Shown here one piece after another: positions 36,400 to 45,308 of a DNA stretch of 52,089 nt. The DNA lies in the NCBI RefSeq assembly GCF_041675725.1, contig NZ_JBAYTI010000017.1, positions 1-52,089 on the forward strand. The letters are read 5' to 3'. The notes below the pieces were generated by a model, which saw only the letters and a program-made list of their open reading frames with translations, was not told where the DNA came from and did no database searches. Positions within the stretch are counted from its first letter, which is position 1. Each line of letters begins with the position of its first letter. This DNA comes from Castellaniella sp041675725. Its GTDB lineage: Bacteria > Pseudomonadota > Gammaproteobacteria > Burkholderiales > Burkholderiaceae_B. The position numbers and the translations under genes are program-made.

Positions 36400-36786
36400 G
36401 TGCAAGTCGATAAGTCCATGAAATTTCTGGTGGTGGACGATTTCCCCACCATGCGGCGGATCATCAAGAACCTGCTGCGCGATCTGGGTTTCGACAATGT
36501 CGAGGAAGCTGAAGACGGTGCCATGGGGCTCGACAAGCTGCGCCATGGGGGCTTCGATTTTGTCCTGTCGGACTGGAACATGCCCAATATGGATGGCCTG
36601 TCCATGCTCCAGGCGATCCGCGCCGACGCGGCCCTGTCCAAGTTGCCCGTCCTGATGGTGACCGCAGAGGCGCGCAAGGAAAACATTATCGCGGCCGCCC
36701 AGGCGGGGGCCAACGGTTACATCGTCAAGCCCTTTACGGCAGCGACGCTTGAAGAAAAGCTGAACAAGATCTTCGAGAAGCTTTGA
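36400..36786 (+). CDS. cheY: Chemotaxis response regulator CheY
   Basis: 128 aa with a GTG start at 36400 and GGGAGG nine bases before it; the N-terminus aligns with E. coli CheY (MKFLVVDDFPTMRRI). Phospho-acceptor Asp58 lies in LSDWNMPNMDG, with the conserved Thr in MVTAEA and Lys in YIVKPFTAATLEEKL. Phosphorylated CheY binds the switch to change rotation. An ATG at 36418 would cut into the fold. Confidence 0.97.
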   Translation: MQVDKSMKFLVVDDFPTMRRIIKNLLRDLGFDNVEEAEDGAMGLDKLRHGGFDFVLSDWNMPNMDGLSMLQAIRADAALSKLPVLMVTAEARKENIIAAAQAGANGYIVKPFTAATLEEKLNKIFEKL

Positions 36787-36799
36787 TGAGGAAGACGCA

Positions 36800-37444
36800 A
36801 TGACTACCAAACTGTCAGGCGCAGCCAGCCTGGGTGAGGCGCCGGTCGAACTGTTGCAGCGTATCGCGCAGCTGACACGCACATTGCGCGAAAGCATGCG
36901 CGAGCTGGGGCTCGACCAGACGATCAAAGAGGCGGCCAGCGCGATTCCCGATGCCCGTGACCGCCTCGACTACGTCGCCAGCATGACCGAACAGGCGGCC
37001 AATCGGGTTCTGAATGCAGCCGAGGAAATACAACCCTGGCAGACCGAGATGCAGGAAGGCGCCCTGGCCCTGAGCGCCGCCTGGCAGGCCTGGTTCGACG
37101 CGCCCATCGAGCTCGAACAGGCACGTGGCCTGGTCGACGATACTCGCGCGTACCTGGCTGCGCTGCCGGCCAAAACGCAGGCCTCGCAGGAGCGGCTGAT
37201 GACCATCATTCTTGCCCAGGATTTCCAGGACCTCACGGGGCAGGTCATTTCACGCATGCTGCAGGTCATCGGCACCATTGAGTCCGAACTTCTGCAGGTG
37301 CTGATCGACCATGTTCCCCAGGAAAAATCCGACGCGGGCCAGGGCTCCTTGCTCAATGGGCCGGTCGTTGCATCAAAGACGGGCGCCGAGGTCGTTTCAG
37401 GCCAGGATCAGGTGGATGATCTGCTGGCCAGCCTCGGGTTTTGA
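36800..37444 (+). CDS. cheZ: CheY phosphatase CheZ
   Basis: 214 aa. The four-helix bundle carries QDFQDLTGQVISRML, whose second Gln is the catalytic residue equivalent to Gln147 of E. coli CheZ. The tail QDQVDDLLASLGF is the CheY-binding peptide. It speeds CheY-P dephosphorylation. The gene is 13 bases after cheY. CheZ and absence of CheD are the enteric-like arrangement. Confidence 0.96.
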   Translation: MTTKLSGAASLGEAPVELLQRIAQLTRTLRESMRELGLDQTIKEAASAIPDARDRLDYVASMTEQAANRVLNAAEEIQPWQTEMQEGALALSAAWQAWFDAPIELEQARGLVDDTRAYLAALPAKTQASQERLMTIILAQDFQDLTGQVISRMLQVIGTIESELLQVLIDHVPQEKSDAGQGSLLNGPVVASKTGAEVVSGQDQVDDLLASLGF

Positions 37445-37494
37445 TTTCTTCGGTTTTGAACCGGCTCCAGTCCTGAATCCGGACGCATCAGGCC

Positions 37495-38649
37495 ATGGCG
37501 GACGACAGCGATCTTGAAAAAACGGAACCCGCGTCACCGCGCCGGCTTGAAAAGGCCCGCGAGGAAGGGCAGGTGGCGCGTTCGCGCGAGTTGGGCACCT
37601 TTCTGGCGTTGCTCTGCGGAATGGTCGGGCTGTGGTTTAGCGGGCCGTATTTTCATGCGAATCTCATCGCCATCATCCGTCGCGGTCTGGGTTTCGATGC
37701 CGTCATCCTGCAGGGTCGGGCCTCGTTGCTTCAACCGGCGCTCCTTTCGGCGTGGCAGGCCTTGCAGGTGCTCTTGCCAATTTTCGGCGTGCTGGTCCTG
37801 GCCGCGTTGTTTGCGTCGGTCGCCCTGGGCGGGGGGGTCTGGTCGCTGCAGGTCATGGCACCCAAGCCCGAACGGCTCGACCCGTTCAAAGGCCTGAAAC
37901 GCATGCTGGGCACGCAAACCTGGGTCGAGCTTGCCAAGACGCTGGCCAAGGCGAGCCTGCTGGCGTTGGTGGGGATTCAGGTGATCGCGTTGTTCATGGA
38001 CGACATGCTCGCGCTCTCGGGCAAGGCGCCCACGCTCGCGGTCCGCGATGCCATGACGCTGGTGGCGATCTGTTGTGCGTGGATCGCCGCGTCCTTGTTG
38101 CTGGTCGTGATGATCGACGTGCCTTGGCAGCTGTGGCATCACGCGCGCCAATTGCGCATGTCGCGCGAAGACGTACGCCAGGAGCACAAGGAAAGCGAAG
38201 GCGATCCGCAGGTCAAGAGCATGATTCGCCAGCGGCAGCGCTCGATGGCGTTCAACCGGATGATGAGCGCCGTACCCAAGGCCGACGTCATCGTCACCAA
38301 TCCGGTTCGCTATGCCGTGGCGCTGCAATACATCGAAGGCGATGGGGCGGCTCCGCGCGTGATCGCCAAGGGGCGCGGGCCGCTGGCCGCGCGCATCCGG
38401 GCCCTGGGGCAGGCGCATGCCATACCGCAGCTCGAGGCGCCCCCTCTGGCGCGGGCACTGTATCACGCGGTGCCCCTGGACCACGAGATTCCAGCCGCGC
38501 TGTACCAGGCGGTCGCCGAGGTGCTGGCCTGGGTCTATCAGGTCCGCCGCTGGCGCCATGGGCAAGGGGATGCGCCCGAGCGGCCCCGTGCGCTGCCCGT
38601 ACCGGCCGCAATGGATCCCCGGGCCGGGTCGCTGCGGGAGGCGCCATGA
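37495..38649 (+). CDS. flhB: Flagellar export gate protein FlhB with NPVR in place of NPTH
   Basis: 384 aa. N-terminus DLEKTEPASPRRLEKAREEGQVARS, four transmembrane helices (about 31-210), then a cytoplasmic domain. The family autocleavage site NPTH is NPVR here (Asn269-Pro270-Val271-Arg272; codons at 38299-38310, AAT CCG GTT CGC), while flanking TNP-RYAVALQY and AKGRGPLAARIRALGQAH remain conserved. Asn and Pro, the residues at the cut, are kept. FlhB switches export from hook to filament substrates. The stop overlaps flhA (ATGA). A proline- and arginine-rich tail follows. Confidence 0.95.
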   Translation: MADDSDLEKTEPASPRRLEKAREEGQVARSRELGTFLALLCGMVGLWFSGPYFHANLIAIIRRGLGFDAVILQGRASLLQPALLSAWQALQVLLPIFGVLVLAALFASVALGGGVWSLQVMAPKPERLDPFKGLKRMLGTQTWVELAKTLAKASLLALVGIQVIALFMDDMLALSGKAPTLAVRDAMTLVAICCAWIAASLLLVVMIDVPWQLWHHARQLRMSREDVRQEHKESEGDPQVKSMIRQRQRSMAFNRMMSAVPKADVIVTNPVRYAVALQYIEGDGAAPRVIAKGRGPLAARIRALGQAHAIPQLEAPPLARALYHAVPLDHEIPAALYQAVAEVLAWVYQVRRWRHGQGDAPERPRALPVPAAMDPRAGSLREAP

Positions 38650-40772
38650 TGTCACTGATACGCTCGGTGCAATCCCTGGGCCTGAGCAGTGCCCGGATGC
38701 TGGCAGGGCCCGTTCTGATCCTCATGGTGCTGGCCATGATGATCCTGCCCTTGCCGATTTTCGTGCTGGACTTGTTCTTCACGTTCAATATTTCGCTGGC
38801 GGTGATGATCCTGCTCATGGCCATGTTTACCCGCAAGGCCCTGGATTTTGCCGCCTTCCCGTCGGTCCTGCTGTTTGCCACGTTGCTGCGCCTGTCCCTG
38901 AACGTGGCCTCGACGCGGATCATATTGCTCAATGGGCATAATGGGCCCTCTGCCGCGGGGCGGGTGATCGAAGCCTTCGGGCAGTTTCTGGTGGGCGGCA
39001 ATTTTGCCGTGGGCGTGGTGGTGTTCATCATTCTGGTGATCATCAATTTCGTCGTGATCACCAAGGGCGCTGGCCGCATCGCCGAAGTGGGTGCCCGTTT
39101 CACGCTGGATGCGATGCCAGGCAAGCAAATGGCCATCGATGCCGATCTGAACGCCGGCCTGATCAACGAAGACGAGGCCCGCTCGCGACGCCGGGAGATC
39201 GCCCAAGAAGCGGAATTCTACGGGGCCATGGATGGCGCCAGCAAGTTCGTCCGCGGAGATGCCGTCGCTGGGTTGCTGATCATGGTGATCAATGTCGTCG
39301 GGGGTCTGATCGTGGGCGTGGTCCAGCGCCATTTGCCCGTCGGCGAGGCTGCCAGCGTATATACGTTGTTGACCATTGGAGACGGTCTGGTTGCCCAAAT
39401 TCCCGCCCTGGTGATTTCGACGGCGGCCGGTGTCGTGGTTTCACGGGTGGCCAACGAAGAGGATGTTGGCCAGCAGGTCATGAGCCAGCTTTTCTCCAAT
39501 CCCAGCGTCATGTTTCTGACTGCGGGCATCCTGGCTCTGATGGGGTTGATCCCCAACATGCCGCACGTGGCTTTTCTGCTGCTCGCCCTGGTATTGGCCG
39601 CGGCTGGCTGGGCGTTGTTGAAGCGCCAGCGCAAAGCACAGGATACTCAGGCTCAGGCGCGCGCGGGGCTCGCGGACCCTTTGGCGGACCCGGTTGCGGT
39701 CGAGGCCACGTGGGATGATGTCCACAGTCTGGACACGCTGAGCCTGGAGGTGGGCTATCGCCTGATCCCATTGGTCGACGTGCAGCAAAGCGCCGAGCTT
39801 CTACAGCGTATCCGCAGCCTGCGCAAGAAGTTCGCCCAGGAAATCGGCTTTCTGCCGCCGGTCGTCCATATTCGTGACAACCTGGAAATCGCCCCGAATG
39901 CTTATCATATTTTGTTGCTGGGGGTTCGTATCGGCGAGGGCGAGGCCCATGATGGGCAGTGGCTGGCCATCGATCCGGGGGACAGCGCCGAGGCGCTTCC
40001 GGGCACACCGACCCATGATCCCGCTTTTGGCCTGCCTGCCGTCTGGATCTCTGCGGATCATACCGAACAGGCCCAACTGGCGGGCTATACCGTGGTGGAT
40101 GCGCCAACGGTGGTGGCCACCCACTTGAACCACCTCATGCGCACGCACGCCGCCGATCTTCTGGGCCGCCAGGAAACCCAGGCCTTGATCGAGCGGGTGG
40201 CGCGCGATTTTCCCAAACTGACCGAGGAACTGGTGCCCAAAATCCTCAGCCTGGCCCAAGTCCAGCACTTGCTGCGCGGGTTGCTCAAGGAAGAGGTATC
40301 GATCCGCGACATGCGCAGCATCCTCGAAACGATGACCGAGCAGGCCGAGGCCACTACGTCGCAAAATGCGGCGGCCTCCGGGCCGGATATGGGGCGTTTG
40401 CTGGCCCAGTTGCGCAAGGCGCTGGGGCGCAGCATCGTACAACAATGGTTCGGGCAAACGCAGGAACTGCGGGTCATTGGGCTGGATCACCGTCTCGAGC
40501 AGGTTTTGTTGCAAACGTTGGGCAACGAAGCCGGGCTGGAGCCTGGTTTGGCCGAGAATTTGCTGCGTGAGGCCCAGCGCACGTTGCAGATCCAGGAAAC
40601 CCGGGGCGATGCGCCCGTGCTGCTGGTCGTGCCGGCATTGCGCGTGGCGCTGGCCCGGTTCCTGCGCCTGCAATTGCCGCAGCTGGCGGTATTGTCGACG
40701 GCAGAGATCCCCGAAGACAGCTTGATTCGGGTAACCGCTGTGATGGGCGAAGGAGCGGCGCCTTCAGGATGA
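38646..40772 (+). CDS. flhA: Flagellar export gate protein FlhA
   Basis: 708 aa from the ATG at 38646 that overlaps the flhB stop. About eight N-terminal transmembrane helices (LMVLAMMILPLPIFVLDLFFTFNISLAVMILL onward) and the FHIPEP-type loop sequence VGARFTLDAMPGKQMAIDADLNAGLI. The C-terminal cytoplasmic ring domain ends the protein. FlhA forms the export gate and docks chaperone-substrate complexes. A longer open frame running back through flhB is only a shadow. It converges on flgN. Confidence 0.97.
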   Translation: MMSLIRSVQSLGLSSARMLAGPVLILMVLAMMILPLPIFVLDLFFTFNISLAVMILLMAMFTRKALDFAAFPSVLLFATLLRLSLNVASTRIILLNGHNGPSAAGRVIEAFGQFLVGGNFAVGVVVFIILVIINFVVITKGAGRIAEVGARFTLDAMPGKQMAIDADLNAGLINEDEARSRRREIAQEAEFYGAMDGASKFVRGDAVAGLLIMVINVVGGLIVGVVQRHLPVGEAASVYTLLTIGDGLVAQIPALVISTAAGVVVSRVANEEDVGQQVMSQLFSNPSVMFLTAGILALMGLIPNMPHVAFLLLALVLAAAGWALLKRQRKAQDTQAQARAGLADPLADPVAVEATWDDVHSLDTLSLEVGYRLIPLVDVQQSAELLQRIRSLRKKFAQEIGFLPPVVHIRDNLEIAPNAYHILLLGVRIGEGEAHDGQWLAIDPGDSAEALPGTPTHDPAFGLPAVWISADHTEQAQLAGYTVVDAPTVVATHLNHLMRTHAADLLGRQETQALIERVARDFPKLTEELVPKILSLAQVQHLLRGLLKEEVSIRDMRSILETMTEQAEATTSQNAAASGPDMGRLLAQLRKALGRSIVQQWFGQTQELRVIGLDHRLEQVLLQTLGNEAGLEPGLAENLLREAQRTLQIQETRGDAPVLLVVPALRVALARFLRLQLPQLAVLSTAEIPEDSLIRVTAVMGEGAAPSG

Positions 40773-40791
40773 CGGCGCGGGCGCCGTGCGC

Positions 40792-41253
40792 TCAGCCGGG
40801 CGTGTCGGGTGATTGGCCGGCAGGCGCCAGACGGCCCTGAGCGTTGTACAAGCTGGTGCCATGTTGCGCCTGGAGTATTTGCAACGCTTTTTGGTTGTGC
40901 TGGTTCAAGGCCAGCAGAATTTCGCCATTGCGCACGTTGATGCGGCGGGCCTGGCGAACGAGCTGTCGCCAATGGGTGACGGCTTGCTGCAGCGCAGGGT
41001 CGTGTTCGCAGAACAGGTTCAAGGTGGCGTCGATGTCGTCGGATCCGGCGGCAAGCAGAGCCTCGGTACGCTGTTCATCGAGCTCGGCCAGGCGGCTGGC
41101 GAACTCTTTTTTGCGCAAGCCCAGCTGACTGAGCGTCTGTGGGTCAGGTGCCTGGCTGAGCGCATCGGTTTCAGATTCGAGGAATTCTATGAATTTTTTC
41201 AATAACTGCGCCTGCCGTGAAATGGCGTGTTGCAGAACGGATGGGATATTCAT
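40792..41253 (-). CDS. flgN: Flagellar export chaperone FlgN
   Basis: 153 aa, all helical and charged: LLKKFIEFLESETDALSQ, RKKEFASRLAELDEQR and RINVRNGEILLALNQHNQKAL match FlgN. It escorts FlgK and FlgL to the export gate. Its start overlaps flgM's stop by four bases. It lies 19 bases from the convergent end of flhA. Confidence 0.9.
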   Translation of the reverse strand: MNIPSVLQHAISRQAQLLKKFIEFLESETDALSQAPDPQTLSQLGLRKKEFASRLAELDEQRTEALLAAGSDDIDATLNLFCEHDPALQQAVTHWRQLVRQARRINVRNGEILLALNQHNQKALQILQAQHGTSLYNAQGRLAPAGQSPDTPG

Positions 41254-41546
41254 GGATGAAGAAGCTCGAGTGCGCTTTGAATCAGGCCTTGGGCGATGCG
41301 TTCGGGGCGAATGACCAGTGTGCCTTCGTCCAGGGCCTGACGAATCTGTTGCACGCGGGCCATGTCGACGTCCTGGGTTGGGTCATGCAGAGCTGTGAGT
41401 TGCCGCGAAGCCGGGCTGAGGGCGACGGCGGGGTCAGTGGACCGACGAGGTGCCGTGGAACCGGCCGTAGAGCCCAGGGGCCCGTCGGCCGGCGCTGGCG
41501 CGTTGCGGCTGCTGACCTGGTTGTTTGGCAGGGCGGGGATTTTCAC
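41250..41546 (-). CDS. flgM: Anti-sigma-28 factor FlgM
   Basis: 98 aa. A disordered N-terminal half, then the C-terminal sigma-binding part (DVDMARVQQIRQALDEGTLVI, ERIAQGLIQSALEL). FlgM holds FliA inactive until the hook is complete and is then exported. The start codon is GTG at 41544-41546, with GGAG upstream. It has its own sigma-28 promoter, consistent with feedback control. Confidence 0.93.
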   Translation of the reverse strand: MKIPALPNNQVSSRNAPAPADGPLGSTAGSTAPRRSTDPAVALSPASRQLTALHDPTQDVDMARVQQIRQALDEGTLVIRPERIAQGLIQSALELLHP

Positions 41547-41578
41547 GAGGGTCTCCGGAAATGGTGTCTCTATACTCT

Positions 41579-41605
41579 ATTACGGAAGAAATGCGGAATT
41601 CTTTA
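41579..41605 (-). promoter_or_regulatory. Sigma-28 promoter of flgM-flgN
   Basis: Read on the minus strand: TAAAGAAT, 11-base spacer, TCCGTAAT. It lies between flgA and flgM and predicts a leader of about 25 bases before the GTG start. The -10 keeps CCGTAA exactly as in the fliC promoter. An upstream flgA transcript may also read through into flgMN. Confidence 0.72.
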
Positions 41606-41621
41606 GTATTTTTTTGAAATG

Positions 41622-42344
41622 TCACAAAGGGACATGTACCCACTGGGTGTTGACGACCGTGCCCATGATGATTTTTCCGTGCGGTGTGCGAACCTGTATC
41701 ACGCTTCCCGGGTTCCCCGACTCGACCGCATGTCCCGTCCCTGTGATGGTGAAGCCGGGGCCGCTGATACGGGTCTGCACGGGCTGGCCGCGCTCGATCG
41801 AGTCTGGGTGGCGCAGCGCACCGGATTCGATGGCCGCACCCGGCCCCATGGGGCGTGTGGCGATCCAGTCGATGATCAGCGAGGGGTCGCTCACATAGGA
41901 AGAATGCCGCAACAGATCGCCCTCGCGCGTGTCCAGGTCGTCCAGCGACAGGGCCTCGCCCCGCCGGATGCGCCGGTTGGTGACGAAATACGTCCCGGGC
42001 AGGCGAACTTCTGCGCGCAAGTAAAGCGTCCATGGTTGCGGCGTACGGCAGCGGGCCCGAACGGTGGTTCTGCTTTGCAGTGCGCCGGAGCCCATGAGAT
42101 CGAATGACAGGTCGGTGCATGCAGGCTGCGGGTTGAGGCGTGGCGTATCGATATGAACGCTGACCTGGCCAGGGTAGTGGCTTGCCTGTGCTTCGATCAG
42201 GGCCCGGGCCGCTTCCATGAGAGGTTCAACGGGCTGCATGGCCTGTACGGAAGCAGCTGTGGCGGTTGGCATGAGCAGGCAGACCAGGCTGGTGATGACG
42301 AGGCCGCCGCAGCGACCGACCCATGGTGTGACGGAAGTCCCCAT
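41622..42344 (-). CDS. flgA: P-ring assembly chaperone FlgA
   Basis: 240 aa with a signal peptide (hydrophobic core LVITSLVCLLM, cleavage about residue 31). The SAF-like C-terminal domain starts at FVTNRRIRRGEALSLDDL, with VQTRISGPGFTITGTGHAVESG typical of FlgA. It helps FlgI form the P ring in the periplasm. It is divergent from flgB and lies upstream of flgMN on the same strand. The start ATG at 42344 lacks an obvious ribosome site. Confidence 0.93.
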   Translation of the reverse strand: MGTSVTPWVGRCGGLVITSLVCLLMPTATAASVQAMQPVEPLMEAARALIEAQASHYPGQVSVHIDTPRLNPQPACTDLSFDLMGSGALQSRTTVRARCRTPQPWTLYLRAEVRLPGTYFVTNRRIRRGEALSLDDLDTREGDLLRHSSYVSDPSLIIDWIATRPMGPGAAIESGALRHPDSIERGQPVQTRISGPGFTITGTGHAVESGNPGSVIQVRTPHGKIIMGTVVNTQWVHVPL

Positions 42345-42473
42345 GCCGGCATCTTAAGAGGGATCAGCCGCTGGGGATAGTTCGAATAGAACCCGAAAGC
42401 GCTGTTTCTTCAAACCTTCTGCGAGCGGCTTGCACCCCTATGATGCCGTCATGAGCACTTTTGGGAAAACGCC
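42345..42473. promoter_or_regulatory. flgA-flgB divergent promoter region
   Basis: 129 bases between the two divergent operons, the usual site of FlhDC-dependent class II promoters. On the plus strand TATGAT (42439-42444) is a possible -10 without a good -35, as is normal for activated promoters. I see no convincing full FlhDC box, only a weak half-site-like CGCTGTTTCTTC near 42400. Confidence 0.4.
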
Positions 42474-42890
42474 ATGATGGAGCGGATTGCGGTTGACCTG
42501 GATTTCTACAGAACTGCCCTGGCCGTTCGCGAGCAGCGCCAGGCGGTTCTGGCATCCAACATCGCCCATGCCGACACACCGCTGTACAAGGCGCGTGACG
42601 TGGATTTTGCCGCCACGCTGGCGCGCATGACGGACCACGGCGGTATCCCGGCGCCGGGCCGCGTGACCCTGCATTTGACGTCCTCGCGGCATATCGGTGC
42701 GCAGGCGCCGCGTGCGCCCGGGGTGGATGATCCGTTGTTCCGCATCCCCCATCAGCCCAGCCTGGATGGCAACACCGTAGAGATGGATGTCGAGCGGGTT
42801 GAATTCGCCGACAACACCCTGCGTTACCAGACCGAGTTGCAGGTGCTCAACCAGCGCATCCGGTCGTTATTGTCCGCGATCCAATCCTGA
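42474..42890 (+). CDS. flgB: Flagellar rod protein FlgB
   Basis: 138 aa. The rod motif VLASNIAHADTPLYKARDVDF and the C-terminal helix VEFADNTLRYQTELQVLNQRIRSLLSAI are characteristic. It forms part of the proximal rod. It heads the flgBCDEFGHIJKL series; two ATGs in a row could start it. Confidence 0.95.
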   Translation: MMERIAVDLDFYRTALAVREQRQAVLASNIAHADTPLYKARDVDFAATLARMTDHGGIPAPGRVTLHLTSSRHIGAQAPRAPGVDDPLFRIPHQPSLDGNTVEMDVERVEFADNTLRYQTELQVLNQRIRSLLSAIQS

Positions 42891-42918
42891 CCTGACACCC
42901 ATTTGAACGGTGACCCTC

Positions 42919-43326
42919 ATGTCTTCCTTCAGTATCTTCCAGATTGCCGGATCCGCCCTGACAGCCCAGTCGCAGCGGATGAACATCGCGGCCAGCAACA
43001 TCGCCAATGCCGACAGCGTCATGCAGCCGGATGGCCAGCCCTATCGAGCCCGGCTGCCGGTTTTTCAGGTTCAGCCTCATGGCGGCACCGTTGGGGTCGG
43101 CGGGGTACGGGTCGTGCGCGTATTGGAAAGCGATGCGCCCCCTCGCATGCAGTATGAGCCGGGCAATCCCCTGGCAGACGCCGAGGGCTACGTCACCATG
43201 CCCAACGTGGATCCCGTCGCGGAAATGGTCAATGTGATCTCTGCCGCGCGATCCTACCAGGCCAGCGTCGAGGTCATCAATACCAGCAAGACGCTGATGG
43301 CCCGCACGTTGTCCCTGGGCCAATAA
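42919..43326 (+). CDS. flgC: Flagellar rod protein FlgC
   Basis: 135 aa from the ATG at 42919; a GTG three codons earlier is an alternative. QRMNIAASNIANADSV (rod/hook N-terminal motif) and MVNVISAARSYQASVEVINTSKTLMARTLSLGQ at the end. Part of the proximal rod; starts 28 bases after flgB. Confidence 0.95.
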   Translation: MSSFSIFQIAGSALTAQSQRMNIAASNIANADSVMQPDGQPYRARLPVFQVQPHGGTVGVGGVRVVRVLESDAPPRMQYEPGNPLADAEGYVTMPNVDPVAEMVNVISAARSYQASVEVINTSKTLMARTLSLGQ

Positions 43327-43330
43327 CGGA

Positions 43331-44041
43331 ATGCCCGACATGGCCATCACAGCATCCGCCCCGACCACGCCAACCAGTCCCCTGCAGACGCTGGCCCAGA
43401 CCGCCCAGGATCGAAATGAGCGCTTGGCCGACGACATCCAGGACCGCTTCCTGACCATGCTGATTACCCAACTCCAGAACCAGGACCCGCTCAACCCCAT
43501 GGACAATGCCGAAATCACATCCCAGATGGCGCAGCTGTCGACCGTCAACGGTATCCAGCAACTCAACCAGACGCTCCTGGCCTTGTCGGGACAGATCGAC
43601 ATGTCGCAATCGCTGCAGGCAGCCGGCCTGATCGGCAAGGACGTACTGGTGCCCGGCGAGAAAATCCTGCTGGGTTCGTCGCCCGATGGCGAGGGCAAAG
43701 TGGCGGCGCCGTTCGGCATGGACCTTCTGTCGCCTGCAGCGAGCACCGAGGTCACCATTTTCGATGCGTCCGGTGCGCCGGTACGGCGCATGGATCTCGG
43801 ACCTTTGCCGGTCGGGGTGCATCCCCTGGTCTGGGACGGCACCGACGATGCGGGCGCAACCGTGCCCGATGGTTCTTACCGCCTGGAGATACAAGCCAAA
43901 GACGAGGAGGGGGCCCTGTTGGCGTCCCAGGCCCTGACCCATGGGCATGTCGACAGTGTGGCCTATGGGATTCAGGGGCTTCAGCTGGATCTGGGTCTGG
44001 CCGGTACGGTCAGTCTCTTCGACGTGCGTCAGATCATGTAA
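43331..44041 (+). CDS. flgD: Hook-capping protein FlgD
   Basis: 236 aa. N-terminal DRFLTMLITQLQNQDPLNPMDNAEITSQMAQLSTVNGI is the FlgD signature, followed by FlgD Ig-like and Tudor-like domains (PLVWDGTDDAGATVPDGSYRL). It caps the growing hook so that FlgE can assemble. Start may be 43331 or 43340. flgE follows after 42 bases. Confidence 0.95.
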   Translation: MPDMAITASAPTTPTSPLQTLAQTAQDRNERLADDIQDRFLTMLITQLQNQDPLNPMDNAEITSQMAQLSTVNGIQQLNQTLLALSGQIDMSQSLQAAGLIGKDVLVPGEKILLGSSPDGEGKVAAPFGMDLLSPAASTEVTIFDASGAPVRRMDLGPLPVGVHPLVWDGTDDAGATVPDGSYRLEIQAKDEEGALLASQALTHGHVDSVAYGIQGLQLDLGLAGTVSLFDVRQIM

Positions 44042-44083
44042 TCGGGTCGTTCAAAAGACCCATTCAATCAAGGAAAAGCAGCC

Positions 44084-45292
44084 ATGAGTTTCGGACAAAG
44101 CCTCAGCGGCCTGAGCGCCGCAGCAAAGAACCTCGATGTCATCGGCAACAATATTGCCAACTCTGCGACCGTTGGATACAAATCGGGCAGCGTGACGTTC
44201 TCGGACGTGTATTCCAACTCGGTGATTGGCCTTGGGGTCAACGTCAGCGGTATCAGCCAAGACTTCAGCTCCGGCACGTTAAGCTCCACGGGCAACCAGC
44301 TCGACATGGCGATCGATGGCGACAAGGGATTGTTCGTCTTGCAGGACAAAGAGGGCTCGTTGCTGTTCACGCGCAACGGCCAGTTTTTCCCCGATAGCCT
44401 GAATCACGTGGTCAACGCCCAGGGCTATCAGCTCATGGGCTATGCGCCAGGCGGCACAAATCTGGTCGGGCTGCAGATCCCGGCTGGAAACCTCGCTCCC
44501 CAGGCGTCCACCACGCTCGACAACCGGGTCAACCTGGATGCCTCGGTGCCCGAGGTGCCGGCCGCCGTGGTGTTCGACGCCGACGATCCGGCCACCTATT
44601 CGAACGTGGTGCCGGTCACCGTCTACGACTCTCTGGGCAACAAGCATCGTCTCATGCAGTATTACACCAAGCGCGAAGCTGCGGGTGGCATGGCCCAGTG
44701 GGAGGTCAATTTCCAGCTCGATGGCCAGGCGCCCGACAACGCCGCCAGCTTGCTGCTCAGCTTTGATTCCGCCGGGGCCCTGGACCCTGCGGCGGTCTCT
44801 GCCGCCACCATGACTTTTTCCAACCTGGTGGTCAATGGGGCTCCGGTGGATGACCTGGATATCCGTATCGATTACGAAGGATCCAGCCAGTACAGCAGTG
44901 GCTTCACCCAGTCCTTTCAAGTGGATGGCTTCGCGTCTGGCGAGTTCTCCAGCATTTCCATTGCCACCAATGGCGAAATGGTGGCCCACTACACCAACGG
45001 TGAAAAGTCCGTGATAGGCATTGTCGTGCTGGCGGATTTCAACAACGTGCTGGGCCTGCGGTCGGTCGGCGGCAACGCCTGGGTTGAATCGGGCGATTCC
45101 GGCCAGCCCATTTTTGGTATTCCCGGCAGCAATGGTCTGGCGTCCATCATGGGCCAGATGGTCGAAGAGTCCAACGTGGACATCAGCAAGTCGCTGGTCG
45201 ACATGATCATGGCGCAACGCACGTATCAGGCCAACGCCCAGTCCATCAAGACCCAGGATCAGATGATGCAGACCTTGATCACGATGCGCTAG
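44084..45292 (+). CDS. flgE: Flagellar hook protein FlgE
   Basis: 402 aa, typical for a beta-proteobacterial hook. LDVIGNNIANSATVGYKSGSVTF is the N-terminal motif; the end is MAQRTYQANAQSIKTQDQMMQTLITMR. The middle domain is of ordinary size. AAGGAA precedes the ATG. The polymer makes the universal joint and its length control involves FliK, which is outside the window. Confidence 0.96.
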   Translation: MSFGQSLSGLSAAAKNLDVIGNNIANSATVGYKSGSVTFSDVYSNSVIGLGVNVSGISQDFSSGTLSSTGNQLDMAIDGDKGLFVLQDKEGSLLFTRNGQFFPDSLNHVVNAQGYQLMGYAPGGTNLVGLQIPAGNLAPQASTTLDNRVNLDASVPEVPAAVVFDADDPATYSNVVPVTVYDSLGNKHRLMQYYTKREAAGGMAQWEVNFQLDGQAPDNAASLLLSFDSAGALDPAAVSAATMTFSNLVVNGAPVDDLDIRIDYEGSSQYSSGFTQSFQVDGFASGEFSSISIATNGEMVAHYTNGEKSVIGIVVLADFNNVLGLRSVGGNAWVESGDSGQPIFGIPGSNGLASIMGQMVEESNVDISKSLVDMIMAQRTYQANAQSIKTQDQMMQTLITMR

Positions 45293-45308
45293 AGACGGGT
45301 GACCCGGC

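Noticed and set aside
37752..38645. Upstream extension of the flhA frame through flhB, giving 1006 codons
   Set aside because: The extension lies in another frame of flhB and has Ala/Arg/Gly-rich shadow composition; FlhA starts at 38646 with the family N-terminus.
40755..40791. CGGCGCC/GGCGCCG inverted repeat at the flhA-flgN convergent end as terminator
   Set aside because: Seven base pairs with a long spacer and no T run; likely a by-product of GC-rich coding sequence.
42395..42420. FlhDC box upstream of flgB
   Set aside because: Only one weak half-site; the second half and the spacing of the known consensus are not convincing.
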